From the NCBI GenBank assembly GCA_943788045.1, contig CALSOT010000006.1:806001-870000 (forward strand): a stretch of 64,000 nt of DNA, in the 5' to 3' direction. Source of the stretch: an uncultured Polaribacter sp. Lineage in GTDB: Bacteria; Bacteroidota; Bacteroidia; Flavobacteriales; Flavobacteriaceae. Positions 18,174 through 26,742 of the stretch are shown here, piece after piece; position 1 is the stretch's first letter, and each line of letters begins with the position of its first letter. The translations under genes were made by a program, and so were the position numbers. The notes beneath the pieces are model-generated. The model made no database searches, had not been told where the DNA came from, and saw only the letters and a list, made by a program, of their open reading frames with translations.

Positions 18174-19396
18174 ATTTAATAAATAAAATAAGATATTATT
18201 TACTACCCATTCTATTATCTGTACTGCCTATAATAGCAGTTTTTTTTACAATTAAAGTTATAAGCATAGTAATTATTATAAACTTAATAGTATTTTTTTT
18301 TGAAAAAGGCATTAAACAAAATTTTAAAAAAAACCTGGTTTATATTAAACCATATTTAATTTTTTGCCTGTTTTGTATATTAGCTACATTGTTATCAAAA
18401 AACTTGGCTGTTTCAGTAAAAAGCTTAGAGCGTTATACATCTTTACTATTATTGCCAATAATAATATTTTCATCTGATTTAGATAATAAAAGAATAAAAA
18501 TAATTTTGAAGTCTTTTATATTTATCATGGTAGGAGTTTCTTTATTTTCAATAGGAAAACTAATATGGTTTGTAAATGTATATGGTGATTGGATAGAGGT
18601 TATGAGAGGTGTAAATAAAAATGACACCTACGTACAATTTAAATACCCTCACTTAATGTGGGACGTACATCCCTCCTATTGGAGTTATTTAATGATAATC
18701 GTAAATGTAATTTTATTAAATAATAAGAGTTTTAATAAAGTTTTTTCTAAAAAAACAGCTCTTATTTTACTTATTTTATTTAATTTAAACTTGTTCTACT
18801 TATCAGCTAGAATTCCATTAGCGATTAATATATTAATTCATGTAATAAGTGTTACTTATTTTTTTAAGGAAAAATTAAAAATAATAGTTCTATTATATTT
18901 ATTAATAATTTCCTCAATGATTTTGGCATATTTTCAATTACCTTTTTTGAAATATAAAATACAATCGATACCAAATGATGATCGATTTTTTCTATGGAGT
19001 TTAACTTATGATAAAATTGAATCTAATGACTATGTTTATGGGGAAGGTTTTGGACTTGGAAGATTGTATATAGAAAGTGAGTTAAACAATATAAAAGATC
19101 CAAGAATAGATTTTAAAGGAACAGAAATTCACAATCAATACCTTAGTGTATTATTAGAAACAGGAATACTAGGATTATTTTTTTTAATTTACATATACTT
19201 TAAACCTTGTTTCTCTATCAATTCAAAATTTAAGATAGATTCTTCAATGCCACTAATCTCAATTACTTTTTTAATTTTAATTGCTTCAATAATTGAACCT
19301 TTTTTTACTGTAATAAAAGGTATTGTTATTTTTGCTCTATTCAGCTCTTTGTTTAAAATATCTTATTTAAATAATAAGAAGCAATTTAATGTTTAA
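18170..19396 (+). CDS. O-antigen ligase family membrane protein (second of three)
   Basis: 408 residues with about 11 membrane helices. Conserved core pieces are LYFLSARIPLAINILIHV (the Arg motif) and IHNQYLSVLLETGILGLFFL, a canonical WaaL/Wzy_C segment containing the catalytic-type His. It starts with GTG in a GTGA overlap with the preceding gene, so translation is probably coupled. Of the three membrane proteins in this run, it fits the O-antigen ligase family best. Which step it performs is inferred only from family. Confidence 0.75.
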   Translation: MNLINKIRYYLLPILLSVLPIIAVFFTIKVISIVIIINLIVFFFEKGIKQNFKKNLVYIKPYLIFCLFCILATLLSKNLAVSVKSLERYTSLLLLPIIIFSSDLDNKRIKIILKSFIFIMVGVSLFSIGKLIWFVNVYGDWIEVMRGVNKNDTYVQFKYPHLMWDVHPSYWSYLMIIVNVILLNNKSFNKVFSKKTALILLILFNLNLFYLSARIPLAINILIHVISVTYFFKEKLKIIVLLYLLIISSMILAYFQLPFLKYKIQSIPNDDRFFLWSLTYDKIESNDYVYGEGFGLGRLYIESELNNIKDPRIDFKGTEIHNQYLSVLLETGILGLFFLIYIYFKPCFSINSKFKIDSSMPLISITFLILIASIIEPFFTVIKGIVIFALFSSLFKISYLNNKKQFNV

Positions 19397-19406
19397 AAAA
19401 ATGTAA

Positions 19407-20651
19407 ATGGAAAACTTTAAAAGAAAGTTTTATGGTTCTTTAATTATTGGGATATTTTTATGGTTTTTCTTCTATATTTTAAGTCCAATAGAAGCCAAAT
19501 ATCCACCTTCAATTAATTTAATTGCCTACATCACAATCTCCTATTTGGGCTTATTAGTAGGTTTTGTTTTACCTGTTAAAAACATAAATTTAAAAACTAA
19601 ATATATAACTAAAAATCATACCTTAATAATTAAGGTTCTTATTATTCTAGTTTTTTGTTCATTTACAGTTAGGTATATCGATTTATTTTATATTAGAGGT
19701 ATTTCTTTTTACAATTCTAATTTAGTTAACAAAGAACTTGCTTCAAATGATAATAATTTTTCTTTAATATTTGGACTTTTTTCAATATTTAGAGTATTAT
19801 ACTTTCTTCCTTTACTTTATTATTTTAAGTGCAAAAAAGAAAATAAAAAATTGTTGGTTTTTTGTATTTTAATTTTTTTTCTTCCCCTTTTGGAAGGGTA
19901 TTTAAGGGATTCAAGAAGAATTATATTTGAAGTATTTATTTTCTTATTCTTAATTTTAGTAATCAACAAAAAAATAAGATTCAATTCTTACAAAACTTAT
20001 ATTTTATTTCTCGTAACGATAGGTATCCTGCTTATTCATTCTTTTTCTGTTGTAGAAAATAGAGCAAAAGTAAATCCAGATAAATTTTTTAAAAAAATTT
20101 TAAAATCACCCTACAATGATTTTGTACCATTAAAAACTAATGCTATTAAATTTATTGAGAAAAATAAAAATCCTTTGATTACTAAAGTATATTTCTCAGA
20201 AATTCATATTGGTCAGTATATAACTCATGGTGTTTTTGAAATGGATTATATGATTTCTACTCTTAAACATCACAAATTTGGAATGTATAATTTTTACTTG
20301 TTTATTAAGTTTTTAAATAAAATAAAAATCACCAATGTAGATTTAGCAAATTTAAACAATCCAACAAAGAGAAATACATACATAACTTTTTTTGGAGGCT
20401 TATTTTATGATTTTGGTTGGTTTGGCCCACTATTGATGATTTTTTATGGTTTTATGCAAAAACAGATATTTTTTTTAGAAAAAACAAATTTTTTAATAAG
20501 TCCTCTGGTATTGATTTTAATATTTACCAACATTTTTTTATTAGTGATGAACTTTACTAGAGCTCAGTTTTTATTAACCTATGGAGTTTATTTTGTTTTT
20601 CTGATAATCTATTTTGTTTTTCTGAAGGTTAAAAAAGGGCAAGTAATTTAA
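19407..20651 (+). CDS. Wzy-like oligosaccharide repeat-unit polymerase (third of three)
   Basis: 414 residues with about 11 membrane helices and a large loop between residues 215 and 315. The segment EGYLRDSRRIIFEVFIF and the C-terminal FFGGLFYDFGWFGPLLMI are typical of Wzy polymerases that are not of the WaaL type. The likely role is block polymerisation of the flipped repeat unit under control of the Wzz-like protein at the start of the locus. Short intergenic gaps indicate co-transcription with the two upstream membrane proteins. Confidence 0.72.
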   Translation: MENFKRKFYGSLIIGIFLWFFFYILSPIEAKYPPSINLIAYITISYLGLLVGFVLPVKNINLKTKYITKNHTLIIKVLIILVFCSFTVRYIDLFYIRGISFYNSNLVNKELASNDNNFSLIFGLFSIFRVLYFLPLLYYFKCKKENKKLLVFCILIFFLPLLEGYLRDSRRIIFEVFIFLFLILVINKKIRFNSYKTYILFLVTIGILLIHSFSVVENRAKVNPDKFFKKILKSPYNDFVPLKTNAIKFIEKNKNPLITKVYFSEIHIGQYITHGVFEMDYMISTLKHHKFGMYNFYLFIKFLNKIKITNVDLANLNNPTKRNTYITFFGGLFYDFGWFGPLLMIFYGFMQKQIFFLEKTNFLISPLVLILIFTNIFLLVMNFTRAQFLLTYGVYFVFLIIYFVFLKVKKGQVI

Positions 20652-20686
20652 ATAAAGATTGTCCCTTTTTTTGACTAGATTTTAAC

Positions 20687-20694
20687 TATTTTTG
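20687..20694 (+). promoter_or_regulatory. Bacteroidota -7 promoter element TATTTTTG
   Basis: An exact TAnnTTTG match 25 bases before ATG 20719. No TTG lies at the usual 17-23 base spacing upstream; the nearest are 13 and 25 bases away, so the -33 element is weak or absent. If active, transcription would begin just downstream, which excludes the TTG-type extension upstream of ATG 20719. Confidence 0.4.
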
Positions 20695-20718
20695 TTATTA
20701 CAAAATAATATTGACATA

Positions 20719-21834
20719 ATGAAAGTTGCTATAATTCATTATTGGTTTATAACCAGAAGAGGTGGTGAAAAAGTTGTTGAGTCAATCCTAAAATTATATC
20801 CTAATGCTGATATATATACCTTGTTTTATGATGAGGATAGCTATGGAGATTTTTTGAAAAAGCACAATGTATATTCTTCAAAATTTAATACACCTTTTTT
20901 TCGGAAACATTACCAGAAAATCTTTCCTATATATCCGAATGTAGTTAATTCATTGAAATTAAAAGAAGATTACGATCTTATAATATCTTCAGAATCTGGT
21001 CCAGCAAAAGGTGTAGAAATAAAAAATAATGCGAGCCATGTTTGTTATATTCACAGCCCGATGAGATATTGTTGGGGTTATACGGAAGAATATCTCAAAT
21101 CTATGAACCCATTAATTAGGCCAATTGCAAATTACTTTTTTATGCAGTTGAAAAAATGGGATAAATCAACTATTGATAATGTAGATTATTATATTTCAAA
21201 CTCAAAGAATGTGGCTAAAAGAGTTGAAAAATACTATAATAGAAAAGCTGAAGTTATATATCCTCCAATTGATTCAAATTTATTTATTGAACCATTAGAA
21301 AGAAACAGTAAAACTCATTTTTTAAGTTTTGGTGCACTTACACCTTATAAAAAAATTGACTTGTTAGTAGATTGTTTTAATAAAAATGGAGAAAAATTAA
21401 TAATTATCGGGAATGGATCTGAAAAGGAAAAACTAAAAAAAAGAGCTAAAAAGAACATAGAATTTAAAGGATTCTTAAAAGAATGTGAATTAAAAAATTA
21501 TATTCAAAATTCAAAAGCGTTGTTATTTCCTGGAGAAGAAGATTTTGGGATGATCCCATTAGAAGTCATGAGTTACGGAATTCCAGTAATTGCATATAAA
21601 AAAGGAGGGGCTTTAGAGACTGTAGTAGAAAATAAAAAAGAAGTTTCTGAGTCTTCAGGGGTTTTTTTTAACCAACAAAATACTGAATCTCTTCAAGAAG
21701 CATTACATAGGTTTAATAAAATTGAGGAGAAGTTCAATCCTTCTTGGATAAGAAAACATGCAGAAAAATTTCACGAGAGTAAGTTTTTACAAAGTTTTAG
21801 CAAAACAATTGACAGATTATTAAAGCAGTCATAA
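20719..21834 (+). CDS. Glycosyltransferase family 4 (group 1)
   Basis: 371 residues of the GT-B fold. The N-terminal domain starts MKVAIIHYWFITRRGGEKVV with a glycine-rich loop, CYIHSPMRYCW is a conserved acceptor-side segment, and the C-terminal donor domain has FLSFGALTPYKKIDLL and PGEEDFGMIPLEVMSYGIPV, the E-x7-E-type motif of retaining GT4 enzymes. It would add one sugar of the repeat unit in the cytoplasm. ATG 20719 is preferred to an in-frame codon at 20692, which overlaps the promoter-like TATTTTTG. Confidence 0.88.
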   Translation: MKVAIIHYWFITRRGGEKVVESILKLYPNADIYTLFYDEDSYGDFLKKHNVYSSKFNTPFFRKHYQKIFPIYPNVVNSLKLKEDYDLIISSESGPAKGVEIKNNASHVCYIHSPMRYCWGYTEEYLKSMNPLIRPIANYFFMQLKKWDKSTIDNVDYYISNSKNVAKRVEKYYNRKAEVIYPPIDSNLFIEPLERNSKTHFLSFGALTPYKKIDLLVDCFNKNGEKLIIIGNGSEKEKLKKRAKKNIEFKGFLKECELKNYIQNSKALLFPGEEDFGMIPLEVMSYGIPVIAYKKGGALETVVENKKEVSESSGVFFNQQNTESLQEALHRFNKIEEKFNPSWIRKHAEKFHESKFLQSFSKTIDRLLKQS

Positions 21835-21983
21835 GTTACAGTAAAACACATTCTTTTTTAGGCTTACACTAAATTTTACCTCTATGAAATTCAGAAGAAA
21901 CCAACTAAAAAAAGATTTATTTTGTATATTATAATTCTTAATCGGAATATAAAAAGCTTATTATTTCTCTTCTTTTTTACAAG

Positions 21984-22000
21984 AAAACCTCGCAGGTTTT
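21984..22000. repeat. 7-bp inverted repeat in the gap before the WcaJ-type gene
   Basis: AAAACCT, loop CGC, AGGTTTT. There is no clear U-run on the plus strand after it, so it is not a convincing terminator. The 270-base gap 21835-22104 otherwise holds A+T-rich sequence and the promoter described next. Confidence 0.3.
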
Positions 22001-22049
22001 AGGAATCAAAAAATACTTGCCAAAAAGTTTTTCACATTTGATAAAATGA

Positions 22050-22082
22050 TTGACAAAGTTTTACGTTAAAAAGATATATTTG
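22050..22082 (+). promoter_or_regulatory. Predicted promoter, TTG-N22-TATATTTG
   Basis: TTG at 22050-22052, a 22-base spacer, then an exact TAnnTTTG element at 22075-22082. This matches the Flavobacterium promoter model (TTG, 17-23 bases, TAnnTTTG). It lies 22 bases before the TTG start at 22105 and suggests that the initiating transferase has its own promoter inside the polysaccharide locus. Confidence 0.6.
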
Positions 22083-22104
22083 TTGCATTATAAATAAAAA
22101 ATAC

Positions 22105-23460
22105 TTGAAGAAAAGATACTCCTTTCTAATAAGCCCATTACAAATAATTACAGATATACTTTTAATAAATGTTATCGTTTATTTTATATCTGATCGGGCA
22201 TTCTTAAATGTTTCTTTCTTATCCTATATTTCTGTTTTTTGGTTTATTACAAGTTATTTTTTTGGATTTTACAAGGTGTATAGGTATACGAGGTTTCTAA
22301 GTCTTATTAGACTTTTGGGTAGCCAGTTTCTTCTTTTTATTCTTGGTTATTTTGCTTATTTCGGTATTTTTAAAGAAGGAGTAGTTGTACACAACCAGTT
22401 TTTAATTTTAACTTCTATTATTTTTAGTATTTCATCAATAAAATTTTTATGGCTTTTATTTTTAAAAAAATATAGAGCAGTCGGTAATAATTTTAGAACT
22501 ACTGTGGTTGTTGGGTTAGATGATTCCTCAAAAAATATTATCAAGCTTTTTAAAAGTAAATCCAATTTAGGGTATAAATACTTGGGCTTCTTTTCTAGAA
22601 AAGATTCTGAGAATAATGAGTGTTTAGGGAACTTAAATGGTCTTTTTAAGTATGTAACAGAAAATAGTGTTGATGAAATTTATTGTTCATTAACCTCGTT
22701 AAAAAAGAATCAAATTAAAGAGATCAATAAGTTTGCAATCGAAAAAAATATAGGATTAAAGTTAATTCCGAACTCAAGTGAATTGTATAGTAAAAATCAA
22801 AGTATTGAGTATTATGATGATGCTTTAATGGTTTTAAATGTTAATAAACTACCCTTCGAATTCTCTGAGAATTTTTATATTAAAAGGATTTTTGATATTT
22901 TCTTTTCTCTTTTTGTATGTGTTTTTGTTTTATCATGGTTGTGGCCTATTCTTTGGTTTTTTGTCAAATTTGAATCAAAAGGACCTTTACTTTTTAAGCA
23001 AGGAAGAGAAGGTATTAAGGGTAAAGAATTTACATGTTATAAATTTAGATCTATGACATTAAATAAAGATGCCGACAAAGTTCACGCAACTAAAAATGAT
23101 GCAAGAGTTACTAAAGTTGGGGCATTTATAAGAAAAACAAGTATGGACGAGTTGCCCCAGTTTATTAATGTATTGTTTGGTGATATGAGCGTTGTTGGGC
23201 CAAGGCCTCACTTAGAAAGCTTATCTTTAGAATACCAAAAAGATGTAGATGATTATCTTAAAAGACATATTGTAAAACCAGGTATTACTGGTTTAGCACA
23301 AGTAAGTGGCTACAGAGGGGAAATTAAGAAAGCTGCTGATATTAAAAACAGAGTACGTTTAGATATTTTTTACATTGAAAATTGGTCTTTTTTCTTAGAT
23401 ATTAAAATTATTATTAAAACTGTTTTAAACCTTTTTAAAGGGGAAGAAAAAGCTTATTAA
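22105..23460 (+). CDS. Polyprenyl glycosylphosphotransferase, WcaJ type
   Basis: Transfers the first sugar phosphate onto undecaprenyl phosphate at the inner membrane, starting the repeat unit. It has 451 residues. The N-terminal part has about four membrane helices, then a CoA-binding-like Rossmann domain (RTTVVVGLDDSSKNI), a further helix, and the C-terminal bacterial sugar transferase domain: KRIFDIFFSLFV, FKQGREGIKGK, CYKFRSM, DELPQFINVLFGDMSVVGPRPH and KPGITGLAQVSGYRG. The start codon is TTG, chosen because the protein begins correctly at LKKRYSF and no upstream ATG exists. The sugar specificity is not visible. Confidence 0.92.
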   Translation: MKKRYSFLISPLQIITDILLINVIVYFISDRAFLNVSFLSYISVFWFITSYFFGFYKVYRYTRFLSLIRLLGSQFLLFILGYFAYFGIFKEGVVVHNQFLILTSIIFSISSIKFLWLLFLKKYRAVGNNFRTTVVVGLDDSSKNIIKLFKSKSNLGYKYLGFFSRKDSENNECLGNLNGLFKYVTENSVDEIYCSLTSLKKNQIKEINKFAIEKNIGLKLIPNSSELYSKNQSIEYYDDALMVLNVNKLPFEFSENFYIKRIFDIFFSLFVCVFVLSWLWPILWFFVKFESKGPLLFKQGREGIKGKEFTCYKFRSMTLNKDADKVHATKNDARVTKVGAFIRKTSMDELPQFINVLFGDMSVVGPRPHLESLSLEYQKDVDDYLKRHIVKPGITGLAQVSGYRGEIKKAADIKNRVRLDIFYIENWSFFLDIKIIIKTVLNLFKGEEKAY

Positions 23461-23462
23461 TT

Positions 23463-24200
23463 ATGATAACGGCGTCAATTGTTTTATTCAAAGAGAATTT
23501 AGAGACAATAAAAAAAACGGTTGATTCTTTTTTAAAAACACCGCTAGAAAAGAAGCTGTATTTAATAGACAATTCACCTATTAATGATTTAGAAAGCCAT
23601 TTTAAACATTTAGAGATAGAGTATATTTACGTAGGCAATAATATAGGTTTTGGTAAAGCTCATAATTTAGTGCTAAATAAAATCAATTCAGACTTTCATT
23701 TAATCTTAAATCCTGATGTTGAGTTTCAGTCTAATGTCATATCGAACTTAATTAAAGTATTACTAAATGAACCTAAAGTTTCCTTTATAACTCCCAAAGT
23801 TCTTTACCCAAACAAAGAAATTCAATTCGTTTGTAGAAAGCATCCCACTTTTTTTGATTTGATAAATAGAAAATTAAAGATTTCTAAAAATAATATTCGT
23901 AAAAATGAATATCAAGATCAAGATTTAGAATATCCATTTTATCCTGATTTTATCCATGGATGTTTTATGCTGTTTAAAACAGAAGACTTTAAACGATTAA
24001 AAGGTTTTGATGAACGCTATTTCTTGTATATGGAAGATGCAGACATGTGCAGGAAAATAGATGATATAGGAAAAAAGAAACTATTTTATCCAAAGATAGA
24101 AATTACCCATCAACATCAAAAAGGCTCATCAAAAAGCATAAAGTTATTTTTGTTTCATCTTTCATCAGCGTTTAAATATTTTTTAAAGTGGGGAACCTAA
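23463..24200 (+). CDS. Glycosyltransferase family 2, rhamnosyltransferase-like
   Basis: 245 residues of the GT-A fold. The start is ITASIVLFKENLETIKKTV, GNNIGFGKAHNLVL is the nucleotide-sugar loop typical of WbbL-like enzymes, LNPDVEF carries the DxD-equivalent metal site, and GCFMLFKTEDFKRLKGFDERYFLYMED is the acceptor region (split here by short motifs GFDERYFLYMEDADMCRK). WbbL-like relatives often add rhamnose, which would fit the rfb genes. It follows two bases after the preceding stop and ends the polysaccharide locus. Confidence 0.87.
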   Translation: MITASIVLFKENLETIKKTVDSFLKTPLEKKLYLIDNSPINDLESHFKHLEIEYIYVGNNIGFGKAHNLVLNKINSDFHLILNPDVEFQSNVISNLIKVLLNEPKVSFITPKVLYPNKEIQFVCRKHPTFFDLINRKLKISKNNIRKNEYQDQDLEYPFYPDFIHGCFMLFKTEDFKRLKGFDERYFLYMEDADMCRKIDDIGKKKLFYPKIEITHQHQKGSSKSIKLFLFHLSSAFKYFLKWGT

Positions 24201-24219
24201 TTTCCTTAATATTTTAAAA

Positions 24220-24227
24220 TATATTTG
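24220..24227 (+). promoter_or_regulatory. -7 promoter element TATATTTG before purD
   Basis: Exact TAnnTTTG match 22 bases before ATG 24250. No TTG is visible at 17-23 bases upstream. Its position right after the last glycosyltransferase suggests that purD is transcribed independently of the polysaccharide locus. Confidence 0.5.
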
Positions 24228-24249
24228 CAGTAACAACAACACAATAAAC

Positions 24250-25524
24250 ATGAATGTACTTATTTTAGGTTCTGGAGGAAGAGAACATGCTTTTGCAGTT
24301 AAATTATTAGAAAGCAATAAAATTAATCAGTTATTTGTTGCTCCTGGTAATGCAGGAACAGATAAAATAGCAAATAACATCAATATCAACCCTACAGATT
24401 TTGAAGCGCTAAAAAAGGCTGTTTTAGGAAATGATATAAAAATGGTAGTTGTTGGCCCTGAAGCGCCTTTAGTAGAAGGAGTACATGATTTCTTTCTAGG
24501 TGACAAAGAGTTGAAAAATATTCCTGTAATTGGCCCTAAGAAAGATGGAGCATTATTAGAAGGGAGTAAAGATTTTTCGAAACAATTTATGCAAAAACAT
24601 GGCGTTCCTACAGCTCGTTACCAATCATTTACAAAACACAATTTAGAAGAGGGTTATGTTTTTTTAGAAACATTGCAACCTCCTTTTGTTTTAAAAGCAG
24701 ATGGTTTAGCCGGCGGAAAAGGGGTTTTAATATTAGATTCTTTAGAGGAAGCAAAAGCTCAATTAAAAGAAATGGTTTCTAATCAAAAGTTCGGAGAGGC
24801 ATCTTCAACTGTAGTAATAGAAGAGTTTTTAAAAGGAATAGAATTGTCTGTATTTGTCTTAACGGATGGTGTAAATTATAAAATTTTACCATCAGCAAAA
24901 GATTACAAAAGAATTGGCGAAGGTGATGCAGGTTTAAATACTGGTGGAATGGGAGCAATTTCTCCTGTACCATTTGCTGACAAAGCATTTTTAGATAAAG
25001 TGGAAGAATTAGTAGTGAAACCTACAATTACTGGTTTACAAAAAGACGGAATCGATTACAGAGGTTTTATTTTTATAGGATTAATGAATGATAATGGAAA
25101 CCCCTCTGTAGTTGAGTACAATGTAAGAATGGGCGATCCTGAAACGGAAGTTGTATTGCCGAGAATCAAGTCAGATTTATTTGATTTATTTGAGGGTGTA
25201 GCAAATCAAAATTTAGACGAAAAGTCTTTTTCTGTAACAGATAAAACAGCAACAACGGTTATGCTGGTTGCTGGTGGATACCCTGAAGCATATGAGAAAA
25301 ATAAAGAAATTACAGGTTTTGAGTCTGTTGATGAATCTTTTGTGTTTCATGCAGGAACTGCCACTAAAGATGATAAAGTAGTTACAAACGGAGGTAGAGT
25401 GATGGCGGTAACTTCTTTTGGAGATACTATTGAAGAGGCTTTAGAGAAAAGTTACAGAAGTATCGATAAGATTCATTTTGATCAAATGAATTACAGAAAA
25501 GATATTGGTTTCGATCTCGTATAA
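24250..25524 (+). CDS. purD: Phosphoribosylamine--glycine ligase
   Basis: Second step of de novo purine synthesis: ATP-dependent joining of glycine to phosphoribosylamine. It has 424 residues, full length. LILGSGGREHAFA is the N-terminal GARS motif, VVVGPEAPLVEG follows, VLKADGLAGGKGV is the ATP-grasp glycine loop, and YNVRMGDPETEVVLPRI is the metal-binding and signature segment. It has its own promoter-like element and marks the return to housekeeping genes. The identification is secure. Confidence 0.97.
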   Translation: MNVLILGSGGREHAFAVKLLESNKINQLFVAPGNAGTDKIANNININPTDFEALKKAVLGNDIKMVVVGPEAPLVEGVHDFFLGDKELKNIPVIGPKKDGALLEGSKDFSKQFMQKHGVPTARYQSFTKHNLEEGYVFLETLQPPFVLKADGLAGGKGVLILDSLEEAKAQLKEMVSNQKFGEASSTVVIEEFLKGIELSVFVLTDGVNYKILPSAKDYKRIGEGDAGLNTGGMGAISPVPFADKAFLDKVEELVVKPTITGLQKDGIDYRGFIFIGLMNDNGNPSVVEYNVRMGDPETEVVLPRIKSDLFDLFEGVANQNLDEKSFSVTDKTATTVMLVAGGYPEAYEKNKEITGFESVDESFVFHAGTATKDDKVVTNGGRVMAVTSFGDTIEEALEKSYRSIDKIHFDQMNYRKDIGFDLV

Positions 25525-25538
25525 ACAAATTTTTATTT

Positions 25539-25613
25539 GGGCGTTTTAACAGGCTTTCCATTGTATCTTTTTTCTGAAAAAGAAAAAAGGATGCCATTTC
25601 AATCCTTAACGCA
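25539..25613. repeat. Folded intergenic repeat of the flavobacterial GGGCGTT...AACGC type
   Basis: The purD-25693 gap contains GGGCGTT at 25539, a perfect 9-bp A+T inverted repeat (CTTTTTTCT at 25567-25575, AGAAAAAAG at 25581-25589), then GGATGCC, TCAATCC and TTAACGC ending at 25612. GCGTT (25541-25545) pairs with AACGC (25608-25612), enclosing the inner hairpin. From memory, similar elements are scattered between genes in many flavobacterial genomes; only one copy is present here, so dispersal cannot be shown from this window. Confidence 0.5.
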
Positions 25614-25692
25614 CTTGCCTACTTTAAATCTAAATTTGAACCCAAATATTCAATTGTAATTTTAAAATTGGTAGATTTAAACTGAAATATAA

Positions 25693-26742
25693 ATGAATGC
25701 TACCAACAAAAAAATAATAATTGCATCCTTAAATTGGGGTTTAGGTCATGCTTCACGTTGTGTGCCAATTATTAATGCTTTATTAGAAAATAACTTTACA
25801 CCAATTATTGCTTCAGATGGGGCAGCACTTGAGTTTTTACGACAAGAATTTCCAAACTTAGAACATTTAATACTGCCAACGTATGCTATTTCCTACGATA
25901 GAAATGTAAAATTAGGTTTACTTTTTAAGATTCCTCACGTTTTAAAAGCTGTTAGAAACGAAAAAAGGGTAATTCAGCATTTTATTGAGGCTAATAAAGA
26001 TGTTGTGGGTATTATTTCCGATAATAGGTTTGGCGCAAGAAGTACGCTTGTGCCATCTGTTTATATGACACATCAAGTAAATGTTTTGTCTGGGAAAACT
26101 ACTTTTATAACCAGTTATTTTCATCAAAAAATAATTAAAAAGTTTGAGGAATGTTGGATTCCTGATAATGAAAACTCACAGCTTTCTGGAAAACTTTCAA
26201 TAACCAAAAGAAATATAAAAACGAAGTTTATTGGTGTTTTAAGTCGGTTTAGAAAAGAAGTTTTAAAAGAAGAAATAGATATTTTAGTAATTTTATCAGG
26301 CCCAGAACCTAACAGAACATTTCTAGAAAAAAAACTGATTTTTGAGTTTAAAAATACTAAAAAGAATATTGTTTTTGTATTAGGTAAAGTTCAGAGTGAA
26401 ACCAAAAAATGGACTTCAGAAAACATTCTTTTTTATAATTATTTGCTGTCTCACGAGCTTCAAAAGACAATCAACTCAAGTAAAATTATTGTTTGTAGGT
26501 CTGGCTACTCATCAATCATGGATTTAGCGGTGTTAAAAAAGAAAGTTTTTTTAATACCTACAGAAACCCAACATGAACAAGAATATTTAGCAGATTTTTT
26601 AGAAGCAAATAGGTTTGCACCGTTTTCTAAAACAGTTGATTTCTCAAAAGAGAAACTTTCTAAAATAAAAAATTATAAAGGTTTATGTGTTGATAAGAAT
26701 AGATTAAACGCTCAATTATTTGGCATTTTTAAGCGTAAATGA
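25693..26742 (+). CDS. MurG-like glycosyltransferase family 28 protein
   Basis: 349 residues of the GT-B fold. The N-terminus IASLNWGLGHASRCVPIINAL is a glycine-rich acceptor-domain loop as in MurG/UGT-like proteins, IISDNRFGARS is a second conserved piece, and the C-terminal donor domain holds ILSGPEPNRT, CRSGYSSIMDLA and IPTETQHEQEYLA, matching GT28 C-terminal motifs. It is not MurG itself, which lies in the dcw cluster. Donor and acceptor are unknown. Its 3' end overlaps the convergent histidine kinase gene by 27 bases. TAAATTTG at 25631-25638 is a possible -7 element. Confidence 0.82.
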   Translation: MNATNKKIIIASLNWGLGHASRCVPIINALLENNFTPIIASDGAALEFLRQEFPNLEHLILPTYAISYDRNVKLGLLFKIPHVLKAVRNEKRVIQHFIEANKDVVGIISDNRFGARSTLVPSVYMTHQVNVLSGKTTFITSYFHQKIIKKFEECWIPDNENSQLSGKLSITKRNIKTKFIGVLSRFRKEVLKEEIDILVILSGPEPNRTFLEKKLIFEFKNTKKNIVFVLGKVQSETKKWTSENILFYNYLLSHELQKTINSSKIIVCRSGYSSIMDLAVLKKKVFLIPTETQHEQEYLADFLEANRFAPFSKTVDFSKEKLSKIKNYKGLCVDKNRLNAQLFGIFKRK

